A stretch of 64,000 nucleotides of DNA from Gorillibacterium massiliense. Its GTDB lineage: Bacteria > Bacillota > Bacilli > Paenibacillales > NBRC-103111. Where the stretch lies: positions 62,001-126,000 of the forward strand of contig NZ_CBQR020000146.1 in the NCBI RefSeq assembly GCF_000455485.1, read 5' to 3'. The notes beneath the pieces were generated by a model. The model made no database searches and was not told the origin of the DNA. It saw only the letters and a list, made by a program, of their open reading frames with translations. Shown piece after piece: positions 1 through 9,422 of the stretch (its first letter is position 1; each line of letters starts with the position of its first letter). The position numbers and the translations under genes are program-made.

Positions 1-386
1 TTGGGAATGAAATAGCTGGCGACCTCCCCCGCCGGGGTGATCATGGCATTGAGTAGGGCGAGCAGGGCAAGACCGGGCAGCCACAGCTCCGAAGGCTTCC
101 GGATCGATCCCGAGAAGGACAGCAAGGTCGACAGCAGCAGAAAGTACAGACAGCCCCCATAGGTATGAAAAAGATACCCGGCGAATGCCGCTTCTACGAC
201 GGCGATTGCTATGGCAAGGCGAGGCGGTATCCATCGCTCGCGAATTCTGGCGATGAGGATTAACACGAGAAGGGCGAACGTGAACATCTGATATGATTCG
301 TAATCGGTAAGGTAAAGATTAGCGACTCCAGGCAGGAAGAGGAGGGAATAGCGCAAAAGCGCAACGATTCCGTTCAAGGGCAACAC
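1..386 (-). CDS. Partial multi-pass membrane protein, N-terminal part only
   Basis: An open frame runs from a GTG at 386 (or TTG at 383/377) off the left edge, giving about 128 residues without a stop. An AAAGGA Shine-Dalgarno lies just upstream. The visible part is almost entirely hydrophobic helices split by short charged loops such as ARIRERW, giving four or five membrane spans. This would suit the sensor domain of a DesK-type histidine kinase, and such kinases often neighbour ABC exporters like the one starting at 611. No kinase motif is visible, so that is inference; any integral membrane protein is possible. It is transcribed away from the ABC operon. Confidence 0.5.
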   Translation of the reverse strand, partial: MLPLNGIVALLRYSLLFLPGVANLYLTDYESYQMFTFALLVLILIARIRERWIPPRLAIAIAVVEAAFAGYLFHTYGGCLYFLLLSTLLSFSGSIRKPSELWLPGLALLALLNAMITPAGEVASYFIP

Positions 387-610
387 ATCCTTTAATAAAC
401 CGATTATATCATGGGGGCGCTTTACCGATCTCATGACTTTCGTCATTTTGCGAACGGACTTGCGGATGCGTAGAAATGACCTTTGGTACCTGCCGGCCGT
501 TCCAAAATTCGGTAGGATGGCAATAGAAAGAGAGCCGTGGCGCCGGATCAAGGTAACGCGACTTAGCCGGGCACTACGGATGCGGCATATAAGACGAGAG
601 GAGCTATCAC

Positions 611-1546
611 ATGAATATTGTTGAGCTGGACCGGGTTACAAAACGCTACGGAACCTCTGTGCCTGTGGATCATCTGGACCTTGCCATCGAGCGAGGAGAG
701 ATCTTTGGTTTTCTTGGACCGAACGGCGCAGGTAAAAGCACCTCGATTAAAATGATCGTCGGCTTGCTTAAGCCTTCCCAAGGCACTATCAAGATCGATG
801 GAATCGACGTTAACAAGCATCCTTTGGAAACCAAGAAGCGGATCGGCTTCGTTCCTCAAGACTTGGCGATCTATCCGAATTTGACGGCGCGGGAGAACAT
901 CCTTTTTTTCGCAAAGCTATACGGGTTGAGCGGCAAGGAACTGAATGCTAGAGCCGATGAGGCGTTGGAGTTTGTCGGCCTCACCGAGCGGCAGCAGGAT
1001 AAACCAAAGGAATTTTCCGGCGGGATGAAAAGAAGATTGAATATCGCTTGCGCTATCGCTCATCGTCCTCAACTGATCATCATGGATGAACCGACAGTGG
1101 GCATTGATCCGCAGTCCCGCAATCATATATTGGAAAGCGTCAAGAAGCTGAATACGACGGGTTCCACGATCATTTATACCAGCCATTATATGGAGGAAGT
1201 CGAAGCCATCTGCACCCGAGTAGGCATTCTCGATCAAGGGCAATTGAAGGCGCTGGGCACGAAAAACGAGCTGATGAAGACGGTGGCGGAAGAAGAACGG
1301 CTGCTTATCCAGGTAACGGCGCAAAATCCGGCCGCTCTCGCTGAACTACAGCAGCATCCGCGGATTTCACATGTAATTGCAGAAGAACAAACCCTCGAAT
1401 TGTACGTATCCGATTCGCAAACGATTTTGCAGGATATTCTGTTCATCCTCTCCAAGCACAGCGTGAACATTCAATCCCTCCAGCGGATTGAGCCTGATCT
1501 GGAAACACTGTTCCTGTCCTTGACCGGCAGAAAATTAAGGGATTAA
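611..1546 (+). CDS. ABC transporter ATP-binding protein (LnrL/YfiL-like)
   Basis: This is the nucleotide-binding subunit of an ABC exporter, 311 residues. Walker A is GPNGAGKST near residue 37, the signature is FSGGMKRRLN, and Walker B is LIIMDEPTVGID, followed by a switch histidine in TSHYMEE. A C-terminal extension of about 90 residues follows the ATPase core, as in drug and lantibiotic-type exporters. The start has a GAGGAG site 7 bases upstream. It is 13 bases from the first of two permeases, so the three genes form one operon. The arrangement and lengths resemble the Bacillus LnrLMN (linearmycin resistance) exporter; the substrate here is not known. Confidence 0.9.
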   Translation: MNIVELDRVTKRYGTSVPVDHLDLAIERGEIFGFLGPNGAGKSTSIKMIVGLLKPSQGTIKIDGIDVNKHPLETKKRIGFVPQDLAIYPNLTARENILFFAKLYGLSGKELNARADEALEFVGLTERQQDKPKEFSGGMKRRLNIACAIAHRPQLIIMDEPTVGIDPQSRNHILESVKKLNTTGSTIIYTSHYMEEVEAICTRVGILDQGQLKALGTKNELMKTVAEEERLLIQVTAQNPAALAELQQHPRISHVIAEEQTLELYVSDSQTILQDILFILSKHSVNIQSLQRIEPDLETLFLSLTGRKLRD

Positions 1547-1559
1547 GGAGGGGACGCGA

Positions 1560-2690
1560 ATGGCCATATTGACGATCGCACGTTACGAAATTTTGCAGAT
1601 GGTTCGTTCCCGCAATACATTTATTGTGTTGTTGATCTTGCCGCTTTTGCTCATTCTCATCCTGGGTTCGGCGCTAGGCAACGAGTTCAAGCCTGAAGAC
1701 CGAATCGCCAAACCGGTGGGGATTGCTGTCTTTTCCGAATCTCCGGACCTGTCGGCGGCTTTTGCTGCAGCATTCGGCAGCGAAGAGGCACAAAAATACG
1801 TCCAGTCTGAGAATGTTTCTTCAGCTAAAGAGCTACTCGATACCGTGAAAAAAGGGAAGACCGATTTTGGAATCCACATCGGACCTCAAGCGGCGCAAAC
1901 AAACTATGAATTGATTTCCGGCAAGTCGGATACGAAAAACATGATAGCGGAATCGGTTCTCCGCACGATCATCGATGAAGTGGACAGTAAAATAGCTACT
2001 GCCACCGTTATGGGCGGAGCAGTGAACGCCGGCCTGCCACAAGGAACAGCCGAACTGGTTACAGCGGAGCGGCTTAACGCGGATGACAAAGAGCCTACGG
2101 CTATGCAGTATTATTCGTCAGCCCAATTGGTCATGTTCCTGCTATTCGCCGGCGCATCTGCAGGAGGCGGGCTCGCATGGGATCGGGAGAACCGCACGCT
2201 GGAGCGCAAATTTGCCGCTCCCATTCGGGGCACCTGGGTCCTGTACGGCAAGATGCTGGGGCGCGGCGCCGTTTCAGCGGTGCAAGCGTTACTGATCATC
2301 GTCTTCACTAAGTTCGTGTATGGCGTAGATTGGGGCCATAATCTCGGATATGTCGCTCTCGTTTGCCTGCTTGTCATTATTGCCTCCCTTAGCATCGCGC
2401 TGCTTCTGGCACTGTTGGTTAAATCCGGATCCAGCGTGGATAACATCTATTCGTTGATCATCTTTTTGATGACCTTTATCAGCGGAGGGATGTGGCCAGG
2501 GATTGGTGGAATTATTGGGAAGATTGCGAAGGGGACGATCAGCTATTGGGCGGCGAATAGCTTCAACCGGATGATGTCGGGTTTTGATCCCTCAGCCTTC
2601 CTGCCCGGAATCGGAACGCTGGCGGGGTTGTCGTTGGGTTTACTGCTTGCCGCTCTAATCGTATACCGAAAGGTGGGATACAATGAATAG
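1560..2690 (+). CDS. ABC-2 type transporter permease (first of two)
   Basis: 376 residues with the ABC-2 permease plan. A membrane anchor near residues 20-40 is followed by a large extracytoplasmic domain to about residue 180, then a cluster of five or six hydrophobic helices, with the family motif region GLAWDRENRTLERKFAAP around residues 205-222. The start follows a strong AAGGAGG. The last 8 bases overlap the next gene, which indicates translational coupling. It presumably forms the heterodimeric membrane channel with the product at 2683, driven by the ATPase at 611. Confidence 0.85.
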   Translation: MAILTIARYEILQMVRSRNTFIVLLILPLLLILILGSALGNEFKPEDRIAKPVGIAVFSESPDLSAAFAAAFGSEEAQKYVQSENVSSAKELLDTVKKGKTDFGIHIGPQAAQTNYELISGKSDTKNMIAESVLRTIIDEVDSKIATATVMGGAVNAGLPQGTAELVTAERLNADDKEPTAMQYYSSAQLVMFLLFAGASAGGGLAWDRENRTLERKFAAPIRGTWVLYGKMLGRGAVSAVQALLIIVFTKFVYGVDWGHNLGYVALVCLLVIIASLSIALLLALLVKSGSSVDNIYSLIIFLMTFISGGMWPGIGGIIGKIAKGTISYWAANSFNRMMSGFDPSAFLPGIGTLAGLSLGLLLAALIVYRKVGYNE

Positions 2691-3837
2691 CCTGACGATA
2701 GCCCTCAATATGATAAAGCGGGTGATGGGGACCAAGAGGGGTTTATTCTTCACGATTCTGTTGCCGGTTGCCGTCGTTTCTATGATCATCGGCATCGCGG
2801 GCGGTCAGGGTACCTATCAGGGCAAAATCGTGTATTGGAATCAAGATCAAGGCACGCTCGGTGCTGAGGTCATATCCGCTCTGGGCAATGGGGAGAACGT
2901 AAAGCTCGTGCCGGTCGAATCCAAAGATAAAGGGGAAAATGAAGTCGTTAACCGCAATGCCGATGTGCTGATGGTCGTCCCTCCGGATTTTTCCGCCTCG
3001 CTGCTGCAGGGAAAAGGGGAACAAATCCGGTTGCAGTATCTGACGCAAAGTGAAGCTACGGCTGGGATCGAGGTCATGCTGAAGCAATTGACGGGCTCAT
3101 TTGCTGGATTTGCGGATGCTGCCCGTGCCGCCGGACATACCGGAGAGGAATTGCGTAAGCAGGTGGATGCCATGATCGCGGCGAAGAACCAGGGAACGTC
3201 GGTGGTTGCGGTAACCACAGCAGGCTCCCACGGCGATCCCTCCCTGCAGATGGTCATCGGCTTTCTGATGTTCTTCATGATGCTTTCCGTTTCCCGAACA
3301 GTCGGTTTTATTTTAGAGGACCGCAGCCAGCAAACGATGTCCCGAATATACGCGGCTCCAGTCACCAAGCTACAAATTACCTTCGGCAATTTCCTTGGCA
3401 GCCTGCTTGTCGGGATGCTGCAGATTCTCTTCTTGCTCCTTTTCACGATCTATGTCGTCGGATTCAACTACGGTACGGATTTCGGTTCCTTGTTTGTCAT
3501 CCTGTCCTTTTTCATGCTGGCGGCGATGGGGATTGCCACGATGATCGCTAATATGGCGAGAAGCCAAAATATGGTGGGTATTCTCAACAATCTGGTCATT
3601 ACGCCCTCCTGTATGATCGGTGGCTGCTTCTGGCCGGTCAGTATGATGCCGAACGCGATGCAGAAGCTGGCCAATTTTGTCCCGCATAAATGGGCGATCG
3701 AGGCGATCGTCGATTTGTCCAACGGCAGCCATCTTTCGGATATCGGCTTGAATCTGGCCATCCTTGCCCTGTTTGCTCTTGTACTGTTAGCTTTCGGCGC
3801 GGCATCCTTGCGGCCTGCCGATACGGTTGAGAATTAA
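2683..3837 (+). CDS. ABC-2 type transporter permease (second of two)
   Basis: 384 residues, the same topology as the preceding permease: one N-terminal anchor, an extracytoplasmic domain to about residue 180, and a C-terminal membrane block containing the ABC-2 motif VGFILEDRSQQTMSRIYAAP. The start codon lies inside the end of the upstream gene. It is the last gene of the operon and is followed 18 bases later by a strong terminator. The two permeases are related in architecture but not near-identical, which fits a heterodimer. Confidence 0.85.
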   Translation: MNSLTIALNMIKRVMGTKRGLFFTILLPVAVVSMIIGIAGGQGTYQGKIVYWNQDQGTLGAEVISALGNGENVKLVPVESKDKGENEVVNRNADVLMVVPPDFSASLLQGKGEQIRLQYLTQSEATAGIEVMLKQLTGSFAGFADAARAAGHTGEELRKQVDAMIAAKNQGTSVVAVTTAGSHGDPSLQMVIGFLMFFMMLSVSRTVGFILEDRSQQTMSRIYAAPVTKLQITFGNFLGSLLVGMLQILFLLLFTIYVVGFNYGTDFGSLFVILSFFMLAAMGIATMIANMARSQNMVGILNNLVITPSCMIGGCFWPVSMMPNAMQKLANFVPHKWAIEAIVDLSNGSHLSDIGLNLAILALFALVLLAFGAASLRPADTVEN

Positions 3838-3855
3838 AGGCTGATTAGCGATAAA

Positions 3856-3892
3856 CAAACAACCCGGCTTCTTAGAAGTCGGGTTGTTTGCT
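3856..3892. terminator. Bidirectional intrinsic terminator
   Basis: An 11-bp perfect stem (3856-3866 with 3880-3890) surrounds a 13-base loop that can itself pair. The stem arms are T-rich on their outer ends in both directions. It lies between the converging ABC operon and the minus-strand gene at 3933, so it probably serves both. Confidence 0.8.
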
Positions 3893-3932
3893 GTTAACGT
3901 TTAAAGTTATCCGGACCATCGGATGGATTCCG

Positions 3933-4136
3933 CTAACTGCTGCCATTTCCATGGAGTCGCACGTTCACTCCTTCCCGCCCCATATTGGGAGGGATCGGCG
4001 TGGATAGCATCCGATTATCGTTTCCGGATCGGGGTTTAATGCCAGTTTCTCCGCCACGGTAACTGCACCCGATGGCTGATACCATCAGCATGAGGGCAAA
4101 CATCGCCGCGAACAGTCGCTTCATCGTGTTGTGCAT
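3933..4136 (-). CDS. Small predicted lipoprotein
   Basis: 67 residues. A hydrophobic signal (RLFAAMFALMLMVSA) is followed by a cysteine at residue 24 in an AIGC context, an imperfect lipobox. The mature part is short, hydrophilic and rich in Gly, Arg and Pro, with no recognised domain. Translation could start at Met1 or Met5. No independent SD is clear, and the start lies one base from the stop of the upstream coiled-coil gene, which suggests coupling. Function unknown; probably membrane-anchored on the outer face. Confidence 0.55.
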   Translation of the reverse strand: MHNTMKRLFAAMFALMLMVSAIGCSYRGGETGIKPRSGNDNRMLSTPIPPNMGREGVNVRLHGNGSS

Positions 4137-4137
4137 G

Positions 4138-4458
4138 TTATTGGATGTGGGTCTTCGTTCCGGAAAGGAAGAGGTCGCTCAGCTGCTGCTCGATTTGACC
4201 GATGGAATCCTGGTTTCGCTGCAATTGTCGGCGGCTGGCGTCCATTTGCGATTCCAACTGGTTTTGGGATTGTTGCAGCTCGTCCCGCAGATTTTGCAGC
4301 TTGAGAATGACCTGCCGCACTTGGCTGGAGAAATTGTCTGCCCCTGTTTTTGCAATGGCGGCTTGGGCTTGCTGCATCTGCATTTTACGGTTTTCCTCTA
4401 GCTGTTGCTGAAATTGTTGATAGCTGGTTGTTTGTTGGGGGTTGTTCGAGTACGTCAC
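4138..4458 (-). CDS. Small coiled-coil protein
   Basis: About 106 residues, dominated by Gln- and Leu-rich heptads (for example LKLQNLRDELQQSQNQLESQ), so a long coiled coil is expected, with no signal peptide or membrane segment. A GTG at 4467 is also in frame, but AGGAAAGG stands at the correct distance only from the GTG at 4458, which I prefer. It is the first gene of a two-gene minus-strand unit with the small lipoprotein. Not recognised as a named family. Confidence 0.6.
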   Translation of the reverse strand: MTYSNNPQQTTSYQQFQQQLEENRKMQMQQAQAAIAKTGADNFSSQVRQVILKLQNLRDELQQSQNQLESQMDASRRQLQRNQDSIGQIEQQLSDLFLSGTKTHIQ

Positions 4459-4649
4459 CGCGAGCACCCTTTCCTCATGGAGTTTCTCTTAGAGTGTCCC
4501 GAATGCGAGCTTTTATCAAAAAATACAAAAATTGCTGCATCTTTCTTGTCACGGTAGGCGTCATATATCTATACAAACCTAAAATTATACTATAAATTAC
4601 ATAATATGGGTTAGTTATTTAGCTTTTACTGGCGCCCTAGTAAGAAGGG

Positions 4650-6017
4650 ATGAAAAGAGTGAAGAAGACCGTATGCGCTTGTCTGGTCCTGCTGTTTCTC
4701 GTCTTGCTGGCGTCAAGTTGCGGGTCAGTGGAGGATAAGAAGGCATATAAGGATTGGCTGTGGTTCACCGCTAATGATCAGCATTTTTTCATCAATATAA
4801 GCGATGCTGTCGAAGGCAAAGAGACCGTAGTCCCAGTCAGCGCTTTCGACCGTAAGGTGATTGACGTGAAAGGGGCGGGCTCCCTCTACCCCCAGAAGAT
4901 ATCCGATGATGGCAGCAAGGTGTTTTATGGCAGTAAACCGTCGGATGGCGGGGTGCAATCCCTCTATTATGATTTGGCGGCCAGGAGGATTATGACGGAA
5001 GCGGAAGCCGAAGCCTTTCAAACCAGCATGGGGCCGGTTATTTTTCATGCATATGGAGAACCGGAAACCTACCGTCAGAAGGATGGAACGATTTCTACCC
5101 TGCACTTGGATTTAAATGATCAGGTAAAAGGCAGCTTATACCGCATGATTTATTCTCCCGACCGCAGCCAATTCGCCTATCAGGGCGAGGACGCGGATCA
5201 CGTCAAATATTTGCTTATTTATGATCTGGCCAAAAACGCTATTATCGATCACGTGAAAATCGGTAAGGATTTGTCTGAGCGGAATTGTTCCTTTTATATC
5301 TCCCAATGGTACCCTCCTCATACGATATTGCTAACGAATAATCATGAAGCCTATCGATATGATCCGGATATGAAAAAACTGGAAACCATCGGAAAATATC
5401 TGTTTTATCCGAATCTTACTGCTGACGGGAAATATCTCGTGTATTCGAAGCCAAGCGGGGCTGTGTCCGAGGATGAGGCGTTGGCGCAGCTGCCTGACTA
5501 TGGTGAGACCGGGCTGTTTATCGTGGAAAATAAACCGGGAGCTGAACCGCATAAAATCATTGTGCAGGACGTTAATCAAATCTCCGATCAGGATATGCTG
5601 CCCCGGCAAATGCTTCATACAAAAATACCTTTCGAGCTTGGAGACGTGAACAACACGAACCCGCAAGCCGAGGCGGCTATTTATCGCTTTTTGAACACGT
5701 TTATCGATGCCGTTAAGTCTGGCGACCCGAATCAATTAGACTCTCGCTTAAACCTGGAGCCCAAGCTTTATGCACATATGTCAAGCCTCGTGAAAAAAAC
5801 CTACGCCAACGGCATATTGTATAGGGTAAGCCTGCAGGATGTCCGTTTCGGTGAGGAGACAAATCAGGATAACCGTTGGGTCGTCCATTTCAAGGTGAAG
5901 CTTACCCGTGATTCCAAAGGAAAGACCGATCAAGTCGAGTTGAACAGCACTGCCACTTTGCAGGAAGAATCGGATGGGAGCATGCGTTGGGTCAAGCTGG
6001 AGAAATTTTTGAAATAA
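4650..6017 (+). CDS. Large predicted lipoprotein of unknown function
   Basis: 455 residues. A signal sequence ends in the lipobox LASSC, so the protein should be lipid-anchored outside the membrane. The middle contains repeated motifs of the kind YSPDRSQFAYQGEDADHVKY and FYPNLTADGKYLVYSKPSG, like the blades of WD/TolB-type beta-propellers. The last 130 residues look like a separate alpha/beta domain (NTF2-like is possible but not shown). A GTG at 4659 has slightly better SD spacing than the ATG at 4650. It stands alone between a low-GC gap and the LCP gene. Confidence 0.7.
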   Translation: MKRVKKTVCACLVLLFLVLLASSCGSVEDKKAYKDWLWFTANDQHFFINISDAVEGKETVVPVSAFDRKVIDVKGAGSLYPQKISDDGSKVFYGSKPSDGGVQSLYYDLAARRIMTEAEAEAFQTSMGPVIFHAYGEPETYRQKDGTISTLHLDLNDQVKGSLYRMIYSPDRSQFAYQGEDADHVKYLLIYDLAKNAIIDHVKIGKDLSERNCSFYISQWYPPHTILLTNNHEAYRYDPDMKKLETIGKYLFYPNLTADGKYLVYSKPSGAVSEDEALAQLPDYGETGLFIVENKPGAEPHKIIVQDVNQISDQDMLPRQMLHTKIPFELGDVNNTNPQAEAAIYRFLNTFIDAVKSGDPNQLDSRLNLEPKLYAHMSSLVKKTYANGILYRVSLQDVRFGEETNQDNRWVVHFKVKLTRDSKGKTDQVELNSTATLQEESDGSMRWVKLEKFLK

Positions 6018-6225
6018 CAGGAATCCTCGAAAATGCAACTAAATCTGCGGCTGCGGCGTCTATTTTCAGAATGATTCAGAGGCAGCTTCAGAGGCTGAGG
6101 CAACAAATGGAGGGGATCTGGAAAATATCATGAAATGTTCACACTTTTTTAAGCAAAACCATCCCCTTATGCAGGTACAATGGGATGATGAATTTATAGA
6201 AGACTGTGAGGGATGAATATCCAAC

Positions 6226-7674
6226 ATGAGAAGGAATAGAAGAGTTAAGAAACCGTCCTACCGTCGCAATATTCTCATTGCGCTTGGCGCAATTCTTATA
6301 ACCGTGTTTGTTGGCAGCGGTATTTATGCGGCCGTCCTTTATCATAAAGCTAATTCGGCTATCGATAAAATGGGTACTCACGAGAATCCGTCGAGCAACT
6401 CCGCTTCCGCAAGCGGCAACAACACGGATGATGGCAATCCGGGTATCACCAAACCGGTCACGTTTCTGCTAACGGCGGTGGATAACCGCAATGACGGAGC
6501 GAATAATTCCATGAACACCGACGTCATGATGATCGTCGCCCTTGACCCGAAGACCCAGACCGCTACTATGTTGTCCTTGCCACGGGATCTTCGGTTGAAT
6601 ACGAAAGATATCACTCCGCACAAAATCAACTATTACTATTCTCATTTCTATGCGCAAGATAAAGATACGGCAATCACGAAGACGAAAGAATTGTTTTCCG
6701 ATATGTTTCAGATTCCCATCGACTACATGGCGGTCATTGACTTTAAAGGCTTCCGCGATGTGGTCGACGAACTGGGCGGCGTAACCGTAGACGTCGACAT
6801 GGACATGAGATACGTGGACAACGAGGACGGAACGAATATCGATTTGAAAGCCGGCATTCAAAAGCTTGACGGCAAAAACGCTCTTGATTTCGTGCGTTAC
6901 CGGAAGTCCAACATGGGTACCGCGGAGTCCTCCGACTTTGCCCGCAATGACCGGCAGCAGGCTGTGCTGAGCGAGCTGCTCGACAAGATGACCTCCCTCG
7001 GCGGCATTACGAAGTGGGGAGGCCTGCTGGATATCGCCGGTGAAAATGTGCGGACGGATATTCCCGTGTCGCAAATTCACGACTGGATCAAGTCCTTCCG
7101 CAAGCTGAAGCCCAATACGATGGAATCTACCGCGCTTGTCGGTGACTGGATCAGCCCATATGTCGTACCGAAGGAAGAGGATTTGGTGAAAGCGGTGGAT
7201 GGTATCCGTGCTCGTCTCGGTTTGCCTCTTCTCGCCGATGCCAATAATCATAATGAAGTACTGGCTGCCAACGTCAACGTATCCGGCAGTAAAAGCGGAA
7301 GTATGGTCGCATCCAGCGGGATCGGCAACTCTGGCTCATCTTCCTCCAGTAAAAGCGGCGGTAAAAAGCAACTGGCGGATTCAACCACGACTCCGAATCG
7401 AGGCAAGGGTGCGGAAGTGAAGCAACCAACGGCAACGCCGGATCCAACCCCGGCTAATGAACCGGAGGATCAAGACGGCGAAACGGCAACGTCTCCTGCG
7501 ACTTCTACGCCGGATGCCGGCGTTCAGCCCAGCCCGACGGGATCGAATTCAGCAACTCCGCCATCAACACCCACTCCAACTGTACCAGCGGCAACTCCGA
7601 CACCTTCGCCGGCTACGCAGCAAAACACGCAACCTTCAACAGGCGCTTCAACAGGAGCGAATGGGGGCAAGTAA
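6226..7674 (+). CDS. LytR-CpsA-Psr (LCP) family cell-wall ligase
   Basis: 482 residues. A basic cytoplasmic N-terminus and one membrane helix (about 16-37) precede an extracellular LCP domain (about 75-310). Family residues are visible: MNTDVMMIVALDP, the arginine of SLPRDLR, and the DFVRYRKSN and DFARNDRQQ blocks. LCP enzymes transfer undecaprenyl-linked polymers such as teichoic acids to peptidoglycan. The last 130 residues are a low-complexity Ser, Pro and Thr tail with TPTP-like repeats, long for the family, possibly a wall-spanning linker. GAGGGA precedes the start at a rather long spacing. Confidence 0.9.
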   Translation: MRRNRRVKKPSYRRNILIALGAILITVFVGSGIYAAVLYHKANSAIDKMGTHENPSSNSASASGNNTDDGNPGITKPVTFLLTAVDNRNDGANNSMNTDVMMIVALDPKTQTATMLSLPRDLRLNTKDITPHKINYYYSHFYAQDKDTAITKTKELFSDMFQIPIDYMAVIDFKGFRDVVDELGGVTVDVDMDMRYVDNEDGTNIDLKAGIQKLDGKNALDFVRYRKSNMGTAESSDFARNDRQQAVLSELLDKMTSLGGITKWGGLLDIAGENVRTDIPVSQIHDWIKSFRKLKPNTMESTALVGDWISPYVVPKEEDLVKAVDGIRARLGLPLLADANNHNEVLAANVNVSGSKSGSMVASSGIGNSGSSSSSKSGGKKQLADSTTTPNRGKGAEVKQPTATPDPTPANEPEDQDGETATSPATSTPDAGVQPSPTGSNSATPPSTPTPTVPAATPTPSPATQQNTQPSTGASTGANGGK

Positions 7675-7704
7675 TCGACTACCGGCAATACGTAAATTGA
7701 ACGG

Positions 7705-7740
7705 GAAGACCAGAAGCAAGAGCTCTGGTCTTCTTTTATT
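7705..7740 (+). terminator. Intrinsic terminator after the LCP gene
   Basis: A perfect 10-bp stem (7705-7714 with 7724-7733) with a 9-base loop is followed by a T-rich tract. Confidence 0.8.
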
Positions 7741-8087
7741 TTTTAGAAAAGAAATCGGTCGAACTTTATCCTGGAAAGGTCATCTTTCGCCCATCATGAG
7801 AATGAATTTCATCACTCGCTCTTGGATTTTGAAGCCATATGATTGATTTGGATCCAGATAAGAGCATGATATAGAAGAATTTAGGTGATCTGAAGTTGGG
7901 CTTGGCAGAGCGAACTGTTATAAAAAGATGGGGAGTTGTTTGGTATGCCAATGCGCGTCAGGGTGGCTGTTATGATGTGTGTTTTTTCATCTGTACTATT
8001 CTGTTTTATATGCTGATGCAGCGGCTAAATGGGGGTTGAATCGAGAAATGGCAAAAAGAAAGAAGTAATACATAGAATTTTCCATGA
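7741..8087. other. Intergenic stretch before hydE
   Basis: AT-rich and without a convincing intact gene. It holds the possible broken small peptide gene at 7945-8068 and ends at the Fnr-type box of hydE. Nothing else was recognised. Confidence 0.5.
7945..8068 (+). pseudogene. Possible frameshifted small exported peptide gene
   Basis: GGGGAG stands 8-9 bases before an ATG that encodes a signal-like segment (VRVAVMMCVFSSVLFCF) and then reaches TGA. The +1 frame continues directly with YADAAAKWGLNREMAKRKK and a stop, which would make a typical signal-peptidase site (ADA) followed by a short basic peptide. A single extra base in the T/A runs at 7980-8010 would explain the break. It could equally be chance. 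Confidence 0.25.
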
Positions 8088-8130
8088 AGTGATTGACTTC
8101 ACATGAAAGAAAACGCTTTTGTTGTAATAT
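8088..8130 (+). promoter_or_regulatory. hydE promoter with Fnr-type box at -41.5
   Basis: AGTGA-TTGACT-TCACA (8088-8103) matches the Fnr consensus TGTGA-N6-TCACA with one mismatch. A TAATAT -10 hexamer lies at 8125-8130, which puts the start site near 8137 and the box centre at -41.5, the classic activator position. No -35 hexamer is evident, consistent with activator dependence. Confidence 0.7.
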
Positions 8131-8201
8131 GAGATGGGAAAAGCACGGACTTTTCTTTCCTGACTTGGCCTATCTCTAACCGGCTTGAGAGGAGGGACAC
8201 C

Positions 8202-9254
8202 ATGGGAGACTTATTGAGCAAGCTTGGCGAGCAAAACTTCCTGAATAAGGAGGAAATCGTCCATTTTCTGAGTCATCTTACGGCGGAAACCAAAACCCGT
8301 CTGTTTCGAATGGCAGATGAAACACGGCAGCTACATTATAGTAAAAGCGTTTACATGCGCGGTTTGATTGAATTTTCCAATTACTGCCGGCGTGACTGTA
8401 TGTACTGCGGCTTGCGTAAATCCAATCCAAAAGTAGATCGTTATCGGTTGACGGAAGACGAAATCCTGATGTGCTGCGAAGAAGGCTACGCTTTAGGATA
8501 TCGTTCTTTTGTTTTACAAAGCGGCGAAGATTTCACTTTTACCAGCCGGATTCTTACCCGCATCATTCAGGAAATCAAGAGGCGGTTTCCCGATTCGGCG
8601 GTCACTCTTTCCATCGGGGAGAGGGACGAGGAATTTTACCGCAAGTTGTATGAGGCAGGTGCCGATCGTTTTTTGCTCAGGCATGAAACGGCATCGCGGT
8701 CTCTGTATGAATCGCTTCATCCCAGCATGTCCTATGATAACCGCATCGAATGCCTTCATACACTAAAGCGGATTGGTTATCAGGTAGGGGCAGGCTTTAT
8801 GGTCGGCCTTCCCGGACAAACGTTGGAACACCTAGCCGAAGATCTTCTGTTCTTGAAGGATTTGCATCCGGAAATGATCGGCATCGGACCCTTCATTCCT
8901 CATAGCGCTACTCCTTTGCGAGAAGCGACTGGAGGAACGGTGGAGGATACGCTGGTTATGATCGCGATGGCAAGGCTCTTTGTTCCTGATGCGCTCATGC
9001 CGGCGACAACTGCTATGGGCACTCTCGATCCGATCGGAAGAGAGAAGGCTTTATCTGCAGGGGCTAATGTGGTGATGCCGATTTTGTCACCATTATCGGT
9101 TCGCGAGAAGTACGCTCTTTATGAAAACAAGATCTGCACCGGCGATGAATCCGCCCACTGTCGACACTGTATCGAAATGAGAATCGTTTCATCCGGCTAC
9201 CGCATCGACCTCGGAAGAGGGGATCATTGCAGTTATCCGAGCCCGGTAGCATAA
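8202..9254 (+). CDS. hydE: [FeFe] hydrogenase maturase HydE (radical SAM)
   Basis: 350 residues, the usual HydE length. The radical-SAM cluster motif is CRRDCMYC (Cys62, 66, 69). Family blocks such as LRHETAS and GFMVGLPGQT follow. HydE works with HydG and HydF to build the two-iron subcluster of the hydrogenase H-cluster. The ATG has a GAGAGGAGGG site 7 bases upstream. It is separated from the hydG-aspA-hydF group by the PFOR and hydrogenase genes but has its own anaerobic promoter, so the three maturases are probably co-expressed without being in one operon. BioB/ThiH-like relatives are excluded by the three-maturase context. Confidence 0.92.
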   Translation: MGDLLSKLGEQNFLNKEEIVHFLSHLTAETKTRLFRMADETRQLHYSKSVYMRGLIEFSNYCRRDCMYCGLRKSNPKVDRYRLTEDEILMCCEEGYALGYRSFVLQSGEDFTFTSRILTRIIQEIKRRFPDSAVTLSIGERDEEFYRKLYEAGADRFLLRHETASRSLYESLHPSMSYDNRIECLHTLKRIGYQVGAGFMVGLPGQTLEHLAEDLLFLKDLHPEMIGIGPFIPHSATPLREATGGTVEDTLVMIAMARLFVPDALMPATTAMGTLDPIGREKALSAGANVVMPILSPLSVREKYALYENKICTGDESAHCRHCIEMRIVSSGYRIDLGRGDHCSYPSPVA

Positions 9255-9310
9255 GGAATTCGGTTGATACGGCAGGCTGATGCGTCCGTCTGATATTTAG
9301 GTAAATCCAC

Positions 9311-9328
9311 TTGTGAAAACTTTCACTT
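9311..9328 (+). promoter_or_regulatory. Rex-like operator before the PFOR genes
   Basis: TTGTGAA-AACT-TTCACTT closely matches the Rex operator TTGTGAA-N4-TTCACAA and also the looser Fnr form. No good -10 stands at the -41.5 register (TTCAAT at 9345 is 4 bases off; TATTAT at 9366 would place the box near -58). I therefore favour a redox repressor site, with Fnr as alternative. Confidence 0.5.
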
Positions 9329-9422
9329 ATTCTGTCCACCAGGTTTCAATTCGTCCTTTTTCCCATATTATCGAGGTTTCGGGAAATCGGAATGGATTCA
9401 TTTATACGAAGGAGGATTACAG

